Shown here: piece by piece, positions 18,042 to 26,984 of the stretch
How the letters are laid out: every line of letters begins with the position of its first letter
Position numbering within the stretch: position 1 is the first letter of the stretch
Assembly: GCF_030929605.1 (NCBI RefSeq)
Contig: NZ_JAVFVS010000002.1
Span: 62,001 to 126,000 of the forward strand
DNA length: 64,000 nucleotides
Direction: 5' to 3'
DNA from: Flavobacterium sp. LHD-80
Lineage (GTDB): Bacteria; Bacteroidota; Bacteroidia; Flavobacteriales; Flavobacteriaceae
Translations under genes and position numbers: made by a program
Notes under the pieces: generated by a model
The model's database searches: none
Told to the model about the DNA's origin: nothing
Seen by the model: the letters and a program-made list of their open reading frames with translations, nothing else

Positions 18042-18764
18042 ATGAAAAATATCCTTATACCCACCACTTTAAAAGACGATACAATTTGCGCAGTAAAAGC
18101 AGCAGTGAATCAAGCTAAAGATTCGGCTTGTGAAATTATTTTGCTGATGGCGGCCGAAACTCCAGATTCGTTTTCTTCTTCGTTTTATTTGCGCGAAATG
18201 AAAACAGGACTTACAATAAGCCAAGAAGAAGTTCTGGAAACTTGCCGATATATTGTAGAACACACGCCAAACTGCAAAATAAAAGTGCATAATCAATACG
18301 GACTTTCATCTCCAATTTTCAAACGTGTTATTGATCATTTCTCTGTAAAATTGGTTATTCTGACTAATTCTTATAAAAACGAAACCAAACGTATTTATCA
18401 ATATTTAATTCAATTGGCTGGAAATCAAAAATGTCCAATTCTGCATTTAGGAAATGAGAATTTAAAAGAAGATTTCACAAAAGCGCTTTATATTGAAAAT
18501 GGCAGAGCCAATATGCATGTTAAAGATGTACAGCAATTTTTGAATGAAAATTTTTCATACGAAATTGTAAGTCAGACTTCTAAAATTGATGACGATTACG
18601 ATAATCTTGCTCCTTATTTATCTGAAGCGATTTCTAAATATGACATTGATTTGTTAGTAGAAACCAGAAAAGGAGAAAAAATCAAATTCAAAAAAAATAA
18701 AAAAGAAAACATCAATGAAAAACTAGGACTTCCAATCCTTTCATTGTATGAAGAAATGGCGTAA
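18042..18764 (+). CDS. universal stress protein-like protein
   Basis: A 240-residue soluble protein beginning MKNILIPTTLKDDT, followed by a helix and IILLMA, the pattern of the first USP strand-helix-strand unit. A second half (KALYIENGRANMHVKDVQQF) could be a degenerate tandem copy. The ATP-binding GxxG motif of canonical USPs is not seen, so nucleotide binding is doubtful. It lies 77 bases after the kinase gene and may belong to the same unit. Function is inferred from fold pattern only. Confidence 0.6.
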   Translation: MKNILIPTTLKDDTICAVKAAVNQAKDSACEIILLMAAETPDSFSSSFYLREMKTGLTISQEEVLETCRYIVEHTPNCKIKVHNQYGLSSPIFKRVIDHFSVKLVILTNSYKNETKRIYQYLIQLAGNQKCPILHLGNENLKEDFTKALYIENGRANMHVKDVQQFLNENFSYEIVSQTSKIDDDYDNLAPYLSEAISKYDIDLLVETRKGEKIKFKKNKKENINEKLGLPILSLYEEMA

Positions 18765-18768
18765 AAAA

Positions 18769-18872
18769 GTGATTAGTTCTTAGTAATTAGTGAATAGTGA
18801 TAAAACATGACTTTAAATATTATTTATTCAACCTACAAGACTAATCACTGAGGACTAATTACCAGTCACCAG
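18769..18872. repeat. 7-base word array, inverted arms, USP-bestrophin gap
   Basis: The left arm carries four consecutive 7-base units ending in TAG (TGATTAG, TTCTTAG and two variants). The right arm carries units such as CTAATCA and CTAATTA, also period 7. It starts five bases after the upstream stop codon. Confidence 0.8.
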
Positions 18873-18908
18873 AAAATAGAAAATATTTATTTAATTAAAA
18901 CCGAAAAT

Positions 18909-19856
18909 ATGTTATTAAAGAAAAGAATACCAATGAAGTACGTTCTCGGGAAAATTAAAGTAGAAATTGTACTTGTGTTAGCTTACACGATTTTATTTGA
19001 GATTTTTCACTATTATTTCATCAACTTGCCGGTCGATATTCCTATAGCAATCCCAACAATGATTGGAACAATTATATCACTATTGTTGGCTTTTAAGTCA
19101 AATCAGGCATATGACAGATGGTGGGAAGCACGAATTGTTTGGGGTGGAATTGTAAACGATTCCAGAACATTGATTCGTCAGGTTTTGACTTTTTATAAAG
19201 ATCCAGATTTCTCAGTTGAAGCAAGCGAATTCAAAGAAAATTTTGCAAAAAGACAAATTGCTTGGTGTTATAGTTTAGGTCAATCACTTAGAAATAGAGA
19301 TGCCATAAAACCAATAGAAGGCTTTATGAGTGAGGAAGAAATTAGATACATTAAAAATCATCAAAACATTCCGAATGCGATTTTAATGTTGCATGGGCGC
19401 GACTTGCGAAACGCTAAAAACGACAAGCGATTTAATATGTATCAGCAAGTTGAAATAGACAATACTGTAACGCGATTATGTGATGGAATGGGTAAATGTG
19501 AAAGAATTAAAAATACCATTTTCCCAACGACTTACAGTATGTACATCAGATTGATGTTGTGGTTGTTTATTATGTTATTGCCATTTGGATTGACAAGTGT
19601 ATTAAGCTGGTTTGCAATTCCGTTGATTACGGCAATTGGTGCAGTGTTCTTTTTAATTGAAAGAATGGCGATTCATTTGCAGGATCCGTTCGAAAACAGG
19701 GCTACAGATACTCCAGTTACAGCAATTGCAAATACGATTGAAAAAAATATCAAGCAAATGCTGAATGAATACCAAAGCGAATTTGATATTCTGAAAGAAT
19801 TTGATTTAAACGAAGAACCTAAAAAGGCGGAAAAAGATGCCTACTATGTTTTATAA
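18909..19856 (+). CDS. bestrophin-like anion channel protein
   Basis: A 315-residue bestrophin/UPF0187 family membrane protein, predicted to form a pentameric anion channel. The hallmark is near the N-terminus: LLAFKSNQAYDRWWEARIVWGG. Other family features are the C-terminal LQDPFENRATDTPVTAI and hydrophobic pairs at about 18-60 and 215-250. Length is typical of bacterial members. I use the ATG at 18909; an alternative ATG lies eight codons downstream. It follows a repeat array and ends before a strong terminator. Confidence 0.9.
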   Translation: MLLKKRIPMKYVLGKIKVEIVLVLAYTILFEIFHYYFINLPVDIPIAIPTMIGTIISLLLAFKSNQAYDRWWEARIVWGGIVNDSRTLIRQVLTFYKDPDFSVEASEFKENFAKRQIAWCYSLGQSLRNRDAIKPIEGFMSEEEIRYIKNHQNIPNAILMLHGRDLRNAKNDKRFNMYQQVEIDNTVTRLCDGMGKCERIKNTIFPTTYSMYIRLMLWLFIMLLPFGLTSVLSWFAIPLITAIGAVFFLIERMAIHLQDPFENRATDTPVTAIANTIEKNIKQMLNEYQSEFDILKEFDLNEEPKKAEKDAYYVL

Positions 19857-19885
19857 AGAATAATTGACTTGGTTTCTCAATTTGT

Positions 19886-19930
19886 TGCCAGGCAGCGCTT
19901 TAATTAGTGGCGCTGTCTGGTTTTTTTTAT
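19886..19930 (+). terminator. terminator of the bestrophin-like gene
   Basis: CCAGGCAGCGC pairs with GCGCTGTCTGG across an 11-base loop (one G-U pair), followed by nine T residues. Confidence 0.88.
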
Positions 19931-19956
19931 GATTTAAAAGAAAATACTTGCATGGT

Positions 19957-19987
19957 TTTGTCATTCCTCGTTCCTCGGAATGACAAA
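19957..19987. repeat. short inverted repeat with TTTGTCATTCC arms
   Basis: TTTGTCATTCC (19957-19967) and its exact reverse complement (19977-19987) flank a nine-base loop, beside the stop codon of the minus-strand MocR gene. The arm resembles the outer part of the 33073 repeat. Confidence 0.7.
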
Positions 19988-21412
19988 CTAAATACTAAGT
20001 TTTGCTAATCTTCCCAAAGTCTGAATAGCAGTTCTTAATTCATTTGTCCAAGGAAGCCCAAAACTCAAACGCATACAATTTGAAAATTGATCCTGAAAAG
20101 AGAAAATCCTTCCCGGCGCTATGCTGATATTGTGTTTCATAGCCAAATGATAAAAAGCAGCAGTATCAATTTTTTTATCCAATTCAACCCAAAGAAAAAA
20201 ACCACCTTGAGGCTGACTTACTTTTGTTCCCGCCGGAAAAGATTCTAAAACAGTATTGATATAGTTATTGCAATTCTGATTTAATATCTGACGAATTTTT
20301 CTGAGATGATTTTCATATCGGCCGTTTTTCAAAAAATCTCCCACAACTTCATGCGTAATTGTAGTCGTTGAAATGGTATGATACAATTTTGTACGCAGAA
20401 TTTCTTTTTTGAATTTTCCGGGAGAAACCCAACCCACGCGATAACCAGGCGCTAGACTTTTAGAAACCGAACTACAACAAAGTACAATACCGCTTTCGTC
20501 ATAGGTTTTACAATTTGTTGGTCGGCTTGCGCCAAAGTATAAATCGCCGTGAATATCATCTTCAATTAATGGAACATTATAAAAATCCATTAAACGTACA
20601 ATTTCTTTTTTATGTTCGGCTGGCATCATACTTCCAGACGGATTGCTGAAGTTGCTCATTAAAACACAAGCTTTTACTTTGTTAGTTTTAAGTGTTTTTT
20701 TGACTGCTTCTAACTCAATTCCTGTCGTCATATTGGTCGGCAATTCCATAACATACAAACCTAAAGATCTTGCCAGCTGTAAAATCCCAAAATAAATCGG
20801 ACTTTCAGTAATAATAGTATCTCCCGGTTTTGTCAAAGTCAGCAAACAATCAGAAATCGCAGAAATACAGCCCGGAGTCGTAATAATATCATCTTCAGTC
20901 AATGAACCACCCCAAGTAAAAGACCAGCGCGCAATTTCTTTTCGTAAGTTGCTGTTGCCCTGAATTTCCTCATAACTTGTACCGCTATTAGGTAATTGAC
21001 GCATCGCCTGAACCATTCCTTTATTCAATTTAGCGATTGGAAGAAGCTCATTAGACGGAAAACCAAGTGAAAGCATCGTAACATCTTTCACGCTCATATC
21101 GCCATAAACCAAATCAACTAAATCTTCGCGATCGATATTTTCTACTTTTAAAATGGGTTTACTTGCAGAAGGCTCCGCTATAACTCTGGCAGAAATATTA
21201 CTCACATAATACCCAGATTGCGGACGCGATTCGATAAGTGATCTGCTCTCTACTTCATAATATGCTTTGCTCACAGTGCTCATGCTATAACCCGTTTCGG
21301 CACAGACTTCTCTTATCGACGGCAATTTGTCGCCAACGTTTAAGAGTCCAGATTTTATCTGTTTTTCAATAACATCTGCAAACTGTAAATACAAGTAATT
21401 GGAACTTTTCAT
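19988..21412 (-). CDS. MocR-type regulator (GntR helix-turn-helix fused to aminotransferase)
   Basis: A 474-residue fusion: an N-terminal GntR winged helix (about 1-75, GDKLPSIREVCAETGYSMST, then SKAYYEVESRSLIESRPQSG) and a class I aminotransferase-like domain. The PLP lysine is K318 in SSVSKSLAPGYRVGW. MocR proteins use PLP as a sensing cofactor and often control a divergent transporter or enzyme gene. Here the divergent neighbour is an EamA transporter, with its start 96 bases away, so that gene is the likely target. The effector is unknown. Length matches the family. Confidence 0.92.
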   Translation of the reverse strand: MKSSNYLYLQFADVIEKQIKSGLLNVGDKLPSIREVCAETGYSMSTVSKAYYEVESRSLIESRPQSGYYVSNISARVIAEPSASKPILKVENIDREDLVDLVYGDMSVKDVTMLSLGFPSNELLPIAKLNKGMVQAMRQLPNSGTSYEEIQGNSNLRKEIARWSFTWGGSLTEDDIITTPGCISAISDCLLTLTKPGDTIITESPIYFGILQLARSLGLYVMELPTNMTTGIELEAVKKTLKTNKVKACVLMSNFSNPSGSMMPAEHKKEIVRLMDFYNVPLIEDDIHGDLYFGASRPTNCKTYDESGIVLCCSSVSKSLAPGYRVGWVSPGKFKKEILRTKLYHTISTTTITHEVVGDFLKNGRYENHLRKIRQILNQNCNNYINTVLESFPAGTKVSQPQGGFFLWVELDKKIDTAAFYHLAMKHNISIAPGRIFSFQDQFSNCMRLSFGLPWTNELRTAIQTLGRLAKLSI

Positions 21413-21444
21413 AAAATAAACTGTTATGGTGCAATTTACAAAAA

Positions 21445-21464
21445 CTGTATCTGTATTGCTGTAT
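21445..21464. promoter_or_regulatory. CTGTAT direct repeats, candidate MocR operator
   Basis: CTGTAT occurs three times (21445, 21451 and 21459) in the gap between the MocR gene and the transporter. MocR proteins usually bind short direct repeats in such divergent gaps. No experiment supports this site. Confidence 0.45.
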
Positions 21465-21508
21465 TATTTTTAAGAAATTTGTCTCAGTTAAAAGAACAAA
21501 ACAAAATC

Positions 21509-22426
21509 ATGAAAACTACAAAATATTATACTGCCGCTATTACCGCTTATACTGTATGGGGATTTTTTAGTTTGGTTTTAAGGCCAATTCATGATTATCA
21601 ATCAATAGATATATTATTTTTCAGAGTTTTCAGTTGCAGTATTTTGATGCTTCTGATTGCTTTTCTTTTTAGAAGAAGTAAAATCAAAGAAACTGTGGGG
21701 GTTTTTAAAGCATTGTCTTCTTCTGAAAAGAAAAAAGCAATTCTGCTGAACATTGGCGGAAGCTTTTTTTTAATGGCAAACTGGTTCACTTTTATTTATG
21801 TAATGAATCATGTGAGTGTAAAAGCGACTTCGCTGGCTTATTTGGTTTGTCCAATTTTAACGACTTTGCTTGCCTATTTTTTATTGAAAGAAAAACTGGC
21901 TAAAACACAATGGCTTGCAGTTGGTTTAAGCATTTTAGGTTGTCTCCTTTTGTCTTATGCTGATATTATGGATATGTTTTTCAGCATCATCATCGGACTT
22001 ACATATGCTTCTTACTTGGTGAGTCAGCGTATCAATAAAGGGTTTGATAAGTTTATCGTGCTTACGTTTCATATTACATTGGCTGCATTGGTTTTATTGC
22101 CTTTTTATCCCGCATACAGCGGACCAGTACCAACAGAATTTAAGTTTTATTTCTGTATTGAAACCATTGCGATAGCGTTTACTATAATTCCGCTATTTCT
22201 AAATTTATATGCACTTTCTGGACTTCCTTCTTCAACCGTTGGAATGCTTTTAAATATAAACCCTATGATTGCTTTTATGCTTGCCGCTTTTGTTTTTAAC
22301 GAGCAAATCAGCACTTTGCAAATTGCAGCTTACAGCATCATTTTTATAGCGGTGTTAGTTTTTAATTCACATCATATTTTTGCGATAAAACAAAAATATA
22401 TCCTGTCATCTAAAGATTCTCAATAA
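21509..22426 (+). CDS. EamA (DMT superfamily) transporter
   Basis: A 305-residue inner-membrane transporter with about ten helices arranged as two EamA repeats (AYTVWGFFSLVLRP in helix 1, LAYLVCPILTTLLAYFLLKE at the end of repeat 1, and MLLNINPMIAFMLAAFVFNE at the end of repeat 2). The sequence is RarD-like. Probable substrates are amino acids or small metabolites, but this cannot be read from sequence. I start at the ATG at 21509 rather than an upstream in-frame codon at 21479. It is divergent from a MocR regulator, which suggests PLP- or amine-dependent control. Confidence 0.88.
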   Translation: MKTTKYYTAAITAYTVWGFFSLVLRPIHDYQSIDILFFRVFSCSILMLLIAFLFRRSKIKETVGVFKALSSSEKKKAILLNIGGSFFLMANWFTFIYVMNHVSVKATSLAYLVCPILTTLLAYFLLKEKLAKTQWLAVGLSILGCLLLSYADIMDMFFSIIIGLTYASYLVSQRINKGFDKFIVLTFHITLAALVLLPFYPAYSGPVPTEFKFYFCIETIAIAFTIIPLFLNLYALSGLPSSTVGMLLNINPMIAFMLAAFVFNEQISTLQIAAYSIIFIAVLVFNSHHIFAIKQKYILSSKDSQ

Positions 22427-22486
22427 AGTGATTTTACATTTTTTATTGGTTTAGAAAGTAAAATTACGAGAATCTTAACAGGGTTT

Positions 22487-22525
22487 TAAAACAGGAATGA
22501 TTATTTTTCATTCCTGTTTTTTTTA
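22487..22525 (+). terminator. terminator of the EamA gene
   Basis: AACAGGAATGA pairs with TCATTCCTGTT across TTATTTT, followed by a T-run. Confidence 0.8.
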
Positions 22526-22537
22526 TGAAAAAAATAG

Positions 22538-22668
22538 GCCACAGATTACACAGATTGAACGGATTAATTTCTTAATGCTGAAAAAAGCCACGAATTCAGG
22601 AATTTTTTTATAATTAATTTGTGAATTTGTAATTATAAAAAATCCTGTCAATCCTTTTAATCTGTGGC
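22538..22668. repeat. 9-base word array with inverted arms
   Basis: GCCACAGATTA (22538-22548) is the exact reverse complement of 22658-22668. The left arm continues with 9-base units CACAGATTG and AACGGATTA. The right arm has AATCCTGTC and AATCCTTTT at the same period. A second CACGAATT-type segment sits between them. Confidence 0.82.
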
Positions 22669-22700
22669 AAAAAGCTAAACAAACCGAATCGCATAATTTT

Positions 22701-24962
22701 ATGAAAGCAGCCAAACTTCAAGCCTTTACTCCGTTATTTTATTTAGTGTGGTCTGATGATCTTCTGACGCAGAAAGAATTTTCGACACTAAAAGAATTTA
22801 TAAATTCCTTAAATGTTTTATCTGAAGAAGAAAAAGAATTTCTTCTTTCAAAAGTGGATATTTCAAATCCGCCTTCGCGAAATGAACTCACACAATGGAA
22901 ATTGGATATTGAAAAAAGTATTCAGGATAAATCGTCAATAAAATCCATTTTTGATATTGCGCTGGCACTTTCTGGAAAAGATCTTGACATTTCAGTTTTA
23001 GAATCTGATTTCAAAAAACTGGAAAATGATCTTGGAATTTTAGGTGAAGAAGCACTTCAAAACTTCAAAACAAAAGCCGATTCGTTTACTGCAAATTCAC
23101 AAACGACAAGCAATTTTGATATTCAGAAAATAACAGAATTTCTGGACGGAAAAGAAGCGCCAATCATCAAAAGAGTAAAATCAATTATTTCCCGACCTGA
23201 ATTTGCCTATGAAACTTCAACGGATATTAATGTTTTTCGCCAGACTGTTTACAATTGGTGTAAAATTTTAGCCGAAGAAAATTTAGGAAATATGGCCTAT
23301 CCGAAGGAATATGGCGGAGGAGGAAATGTAGAAGATTATTTTGCAATTATGGAAACACTGAGTTATCACGATTTGAGTTTAGTGATAAAATTCGGCGTTC
23401 AATTTGGACTTTGGGGAATGAGCGTTCAGTCTCTTGGAACCGAAAAACATTATGCTAAATATTTAAAAGATATTGGTTCACTAAAACTTCCGGGCTGTTT
23501 TGCGATGACCGAAACACATCACGGATCAAATGTAAAAGGTTTAGAAACAACGGCAACTTATAATCATAACGATAAGACTTTTACAATTCATACACCAAAT
23601 AAAAATGCTCAGAAAGAATATATTGGCAACGCAGCAGTTCACGGTCAAAAGGCAACTGTTTTCGCTAAACTAATTATAGACGATCACGATTATGGCGTAA
23701 ATGCTTTTGTTGTCCCGTTGCGTGATACAAATGGAAATAATGTAAAAGGTGTTACAATTGGAGATTGTGGCCATAAAATGGGTTTAAACGGTGTTGATAA
23801 CGGAACAATAAGTTTTGATAATGTCGTAATTCCGAAGGATGATATGTTGGATCGTTTTGCTTCTGTAAATGAAAAAGGCGAATTCGAAAGTCCAATTCCG
23901 AGTGATAATCGCCGATTTTTTACGATGTTGGGGACTTTGGTAGGAGGAAGAATCGGGATTCCGAGATCAGCTTTGGCAGCAGCCAAATCAGGATTGACGA
24001 TTGCCATTCGTTACAGCGATCAAAGAAGACAATTTGGACCAGAAGGAGGCTCAGAAGTTCCGATTTTGAATTACAGAATGCATCAGCGAAGATTATTGCC
24101 GAATTTAGCTAAAACATACGCAGTTCATTTTGCGCTTCAATATCTTACCAATCGATTTTTGAAAAGAACAGAAGCAGAAATGCAAGAAATTGAAGCTTTA
24201 GCCGCCGGATTAAAATCATATTCGACTTGGAGCACTAGAGATATTTTACAAGAGTGCCGTGAAGCTTGTGGTGGAAAAGGATATTTGTCTGAAAACCGAA
24301 TCGACGCTTTAAAAAATGATACCGAAATTTACACCACTTTTGAAGGCGATAATACCGTTTTAATGCAGTTAGTAGCTAAAAATCGTTTGTCAGAATTCAG
24401 AAAATCGTTTGGCGAAATGGGTTCACTTGGAATCATAAATTACGTTTATGAAAACGCAAAAACAGCCATTACAGAAAAAAATCCAATTGCAACACGAAGA
24501 GCCGATGACGAACATTTACTGGACAGCGAATTTTATCTGCAAGCTTTTATACACAGAGAAAAAACAATATTAGCTTCGGCCGCAAGACGTATCAAGAAAT
24601 TAGTAGACGGAGGATTAGAAGCTTACGATGCTTTTAATGTCGTGCAACATCAAATGATCGATGTGGCTCAGGCGTATTTAGAACGTATTGTTTTAGAGCA
24701 ATTTCAAGAAGCCTTAAAAGCGATTTCAGATGAAAATTCAAAACAAATATTAACCAAATTATATCAGTTATTTGCGCTTTCGCAGATAGAAAAAAACAAA
24801 GCGTGGTATCTTGAAGACGGTTACATGGAAGCGGTTAAAACAAAAGCGATCCGTAAAATAGTCAATCAGTTATGCTGGGATATTCGCCCAGATGCTGTGG
24901 CGTTGGTTAATGCTTTTGATATTCCAGAAAGTTGTTTGGGAGCAACAATTGCAACATTATAA
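22701..24962 (+). CDS. acyl-CoA oxidase/dehydrogenase-like flavoenzyme
   Basis: A 753-residue FAD enzyme resembling peroxisomal acyl-CoA oxidases rather than short acyl-CoA dehydrogenases. An N-terminal helical extension of about 150 residues precedes the ACAD core. Core motifs: CFAMTETHHGSNVKGLETTA, MGLNGVDNGTISFDNVVIP, RRQFGP, CGGKGYLSENRID and YTTFEGDNTVLMQ, with the likely catalytic base E548 in the last. A long C-terminal helical domain follows, as in ACOX. It would introduce the 2,3-double bond of acyl-CoA in fatty-acid oxidation. Whether oxygen or an electron-transfer protein is the acceptor cannot be seen. Single gene between two repeat arrays. Confidence 0.88.
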   Translation: MKAAKLQAFTPLFYLVWSDDLLTQKEFSTLKEFINSLNVLSEEEKEFLLSKVDISNPPSRNELTQWKLDIEKSIQDKSSIKSIFDIALALSGKDLDISVLESDFKKLENDLGILGEEALQNFKTKADSFTANSQTTSNFDIQKITEFLDGKEAPIIKRVKSIISRPEFAYETSTDINVFRQTVYNWCKILAEENLGNMAYPKEYGGGGNVEDYFAIMETLSYHDLSLVIKFGVQFGLWGMSVQSLGTEKHYAKYLKDIGSLKLPGCFAMTETHHGSNVKGLETTATYNHNDKTFTIHTPNKNAQKEYIGNAAVHGQKATVFAKLIIDDHDYGVNAFVVPLRDTNGNNVKGVTIGDCGHKMGLNGVDNGTISFDNVVIPKDDMLDRFASVNEKGEFESPIPSDNRRFFTMLGTLVGGRIGIPRSALAAAKSGLTIAIRYSDQRRQFGPEGGSEVPILNYRMHQRRLLPNLAKTYAVHFALQYLTNRFLKRTEAEMQEIEALAAGLKSYSTWSTRDILQECREACGGKGYLSENRIDALKNDTEIYTTFEGDNTVLMQLVAKNRLSEFRKSFGEMGSLGIINYVYENAKTAITEKNPIATRRADDEHLLDSEFYLQAFIHREKTILASAARRIKKLVDGGLEAYDAFNVVQHQMIDVAQAYLERIVLEQFQEALKAISDENSKQILTKLYQLFALSQIEKNKAWYLEDGYMEAVKTKAIRKIVNQLCWDIRPDAVALVNAFDIPESCLGATIATL

Positions 24963-24968
24963 TTTTTT

Positions 24969-25053
24969 TTGCCACGAATTACACGAATTTCCACGAATTA
25001 TAATTATTTAAGATAGCGCAGAAATTAATGAAAATTCGTGTAATTCGTGGCAA
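24969..25053. repeat. 9-base word array, perfect 22-bp inverted arms
   Basis: The 22 bases at 24969-24990 (9-base CACGAATT words) are the exact reverse complement of 25032-25053. The array starts about six bases after the upstream stop codon. Confidence 0.9.
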
Positions 25054-25063
25054 ATAAAAAAAA

Positions 25064-25100
25064 ACTTAGAACCTTAGCACCTTAGAATCTTAGTATCTCA
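25064..25100. repeat. single arm of the RAGRTDCT octamer array
   Basis: Read on the minus strand this is about four tandem 8-base RAGRTDCT words. No facing arm is present. It sits directly behind the 9-base array. Confidence 0.75.
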
Positions 25101-25136
25101 TTATATTTGCTTTTCTAAAAACTATCGACCACCAAA

Positions 25137-26777
25137 TTGAAAAACCTTTTACTGCTTTGCGCTTTTTTGCTTAGCCTTCCAACATTTGCTATGGATGGCG
25201 AGGATGTTATTTTGGATAAATTAAATGATGCGTTAAAAAACAAACAGCATTATGTTAAGCTAAAAGAAGAACGAATTTTAAACTTCAAGAAAATAAAATC
25301 GGAGAGCTTAACGCTGGAACAGGAATACAACTACAATAAAACTTTATATTTAGAATATCAGAAATTCAATTCAGATTCGGCTATTCGTTATGTAAAGAAG
25401 AATATTAAAATTGCCGAACAGCTTGAGGATAAAGAACTTTTAAATCTGGCACAGCTGGAATTGGTTACACTTTATTCATCTTCAGGAAAATACCGCGAAT
25501 CTGAAGCTATTATTAAAAGCATCAACAAAAATAAACTAGCTGTAGGTTTATTGCCAAATTACTATATCGCTTATCGTGAATTTTTTGAACATTATGCTGC
25601 AAACAGTTATAATGAAGAATACCGCCAGCAAATTGGAAAATACCGTGATTCACTTTTATTGGTTTTAAAGCCAAATACTTTAGATTATAAAATAACGAAG
25701 TTTACGCAGGATATTTTTCATCAGAAATATGAAAATACACAGAAAAAGTTAGAGAATTTGCTCCAAACCACGACAGAAGATAATCCGCAATATGCCATTA
25801 TTACGTATTTGTTGGGGAAGATTAATGAAGCAACTCATAATCTAGAACTTCGAAAAAAATATTACGCACTTTCAGCCACATCAGATCTTAAAAATGCCAA
25901 TAAAGACAATGCTTCTCTACAAGAATTGGCTTCAGTTTTTTATGAAATCGGAGATGTTGATATGGCTTATAAACTTACACAATCAGCAATTGAAGACGCA
26001 TTGTATTGCAATATTCAGTTCAGAACGCTTTTAATGTCTGAAGTATATTCAATTATCAATACCGTTTATTTAGAAAAAGAAGCCAAGCGAAAAACAGAAT
26101 TACAGGTTTACTTGCTCTGCATCAGTTTGTTGTCGGTATTTTTAATAGTGGCAATAATTTACGTTTACAAACAAATGAAAAAGGTTTCAAGAATTCGTGG
26201 AGAACTCTATGAAACGAGTCAAAAGTTAGCCGAATTAAACAGAGATATTACAGAAACGAACGAACAATTGCAGGAAACAAACTCGCAATTATCTGAATCT
26301 AATCACGTTAAAGAGGAATATATTGCTCATTTTTTCAGTCTTTGTTCGACTTATATCAACAAATTAGAGAATTACCGCATTATTTTAAATAAAAAAGCTG
26401 CTGCCAAACAGTTTGATGAGATTTATAAAATTCTGAAATCAACAACTTTAGTTGATAACGAATTGGAAGAATTATATAAAAACTTCGATATTATCTTTTT
26501 GAATTTATATCCAACCTTCGTTAAAGACTTTAATGCGTTGTTAATTCCTGAAGAACAAATTGTTTTAAAACAAGGAGAATTACTGAATACTGAGTTAAGA
26601 ATTTTTGCTTTAATCCGACTTGGAATTACAGATAGTGTCAAGATTGCGGCTTTTCTTCGTTACTCATTAAGCACAATTTACAATTACAGAACCAGAGCTC
26701 GTAATAAAGCTGCAGTTTCGAGAAATGATTTTGAAGAAATGGTAATGAAAATTGGTTCAATGGCCTTGAAATCATAA
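25137..26777 (+). CDS. membrane-tethered regulator with TPR-like sensor (DUF6377 type)
   Basis: A 546-residue protein. A signal peptide (LLLLCAFLLSLPTFAMDG) precedes a helical, TPR-like periplasmic region (about 30-315). A transmembrane helix follows (about 322-345, LLCISLLSVFLIVAIIYVY), then a coiled coil rich in ETNEQLQETNSQ and a cytoplasmic end with a helix-turn-helix pattern (ALIRLGITDSVKIAAFLRYS, then STIYNYRTRARNKA). The layout resembles SusR-like one-protein regulators of carbohydrate use. The only start in frame after an upstream stop is TTG at 25137; it gives a good signal peptide. The next gene is a GH3 glucosidase, a plausible target. Confidence 0.82.
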   Translation: MKNLLLLCAFLLSLPTFAMDGEDVILDKLNDALKNKQHYVKLKEERILNFKKIKSESLTLEQEYNYNKTLYLEYQKFNSDSAIRYVKKNIKIAEQLEDKELLNLAQLELVTLYSSSGKYRESEAIIKSINKNKLAVGLLPNYYIAYREFFEHYAANSYNEEYRQQIGKYRDSLLLVLKPNTLDYKITKFTQDIFHQKYENTQKKLENLLQTTTEDNPQYAIITYLLGKINEATHNLELRKKYYALSATSDLKNANKDNASLQELASVFYEIGDVDMAYKLTQSAIEDALYCNIQFRTLLMSEVYSIINTVYLEKEAKRKTELQVYLLCISLLSVFLIVAIIYVYKQMKKVSRIRGELYETSQKLAELNRDITETNEQLQETNSQLSESNHVKEEYIAHFFSLCSTYINKLENYRIILNKKAAAKQFDEIYKILKSTTLVDNELEELYKNFDIIFLNLYPTFVKDFNALLIPEEQIVLKQGELLNTELRIFALIRLGITDSVKIAAFLRYSLSTIYNYRTRARNKAAVSRNDFEEMVMKIGSMALKS

Positions 26778-26792
26778 AGAAATATTTCAAAA

Positions 26793-26870
26793 TCACTACT
26801 TTTTTTGTTGTATTTTTTTTGTTATTAATCTGTAAATCAATAATTTAATTTTTTAATTCACTACTTTTTT
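26793..26870. repeat. 13-base direct repeat upstream of the GH3 gene
   Basis: TCACTACTTTTTT occurs at 26793-26805 and again at 26858-26870, 65 bases apart, between the DUF6377 regulator and the GH3 gene. It could be an operator, but the run of T makes chance plausible. Confidence 0.4.
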
Positions 26871-26984
26871 CCGTTTAAAATTATAACTTGTACGATAACG
26901 TTTTAGTTTTACAATATTATTAAAAGGTACAAATGACTACTAGAAGTATCTTTACTAAAATTGAATGCTAAATAATTAATAGTT

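Noticed and set aside
26933..26971. Leader peptide of 12 codons upstream of the GH3 gene
   Set aside because: Composition is not special, and no attenuator hairpin pair follows it.
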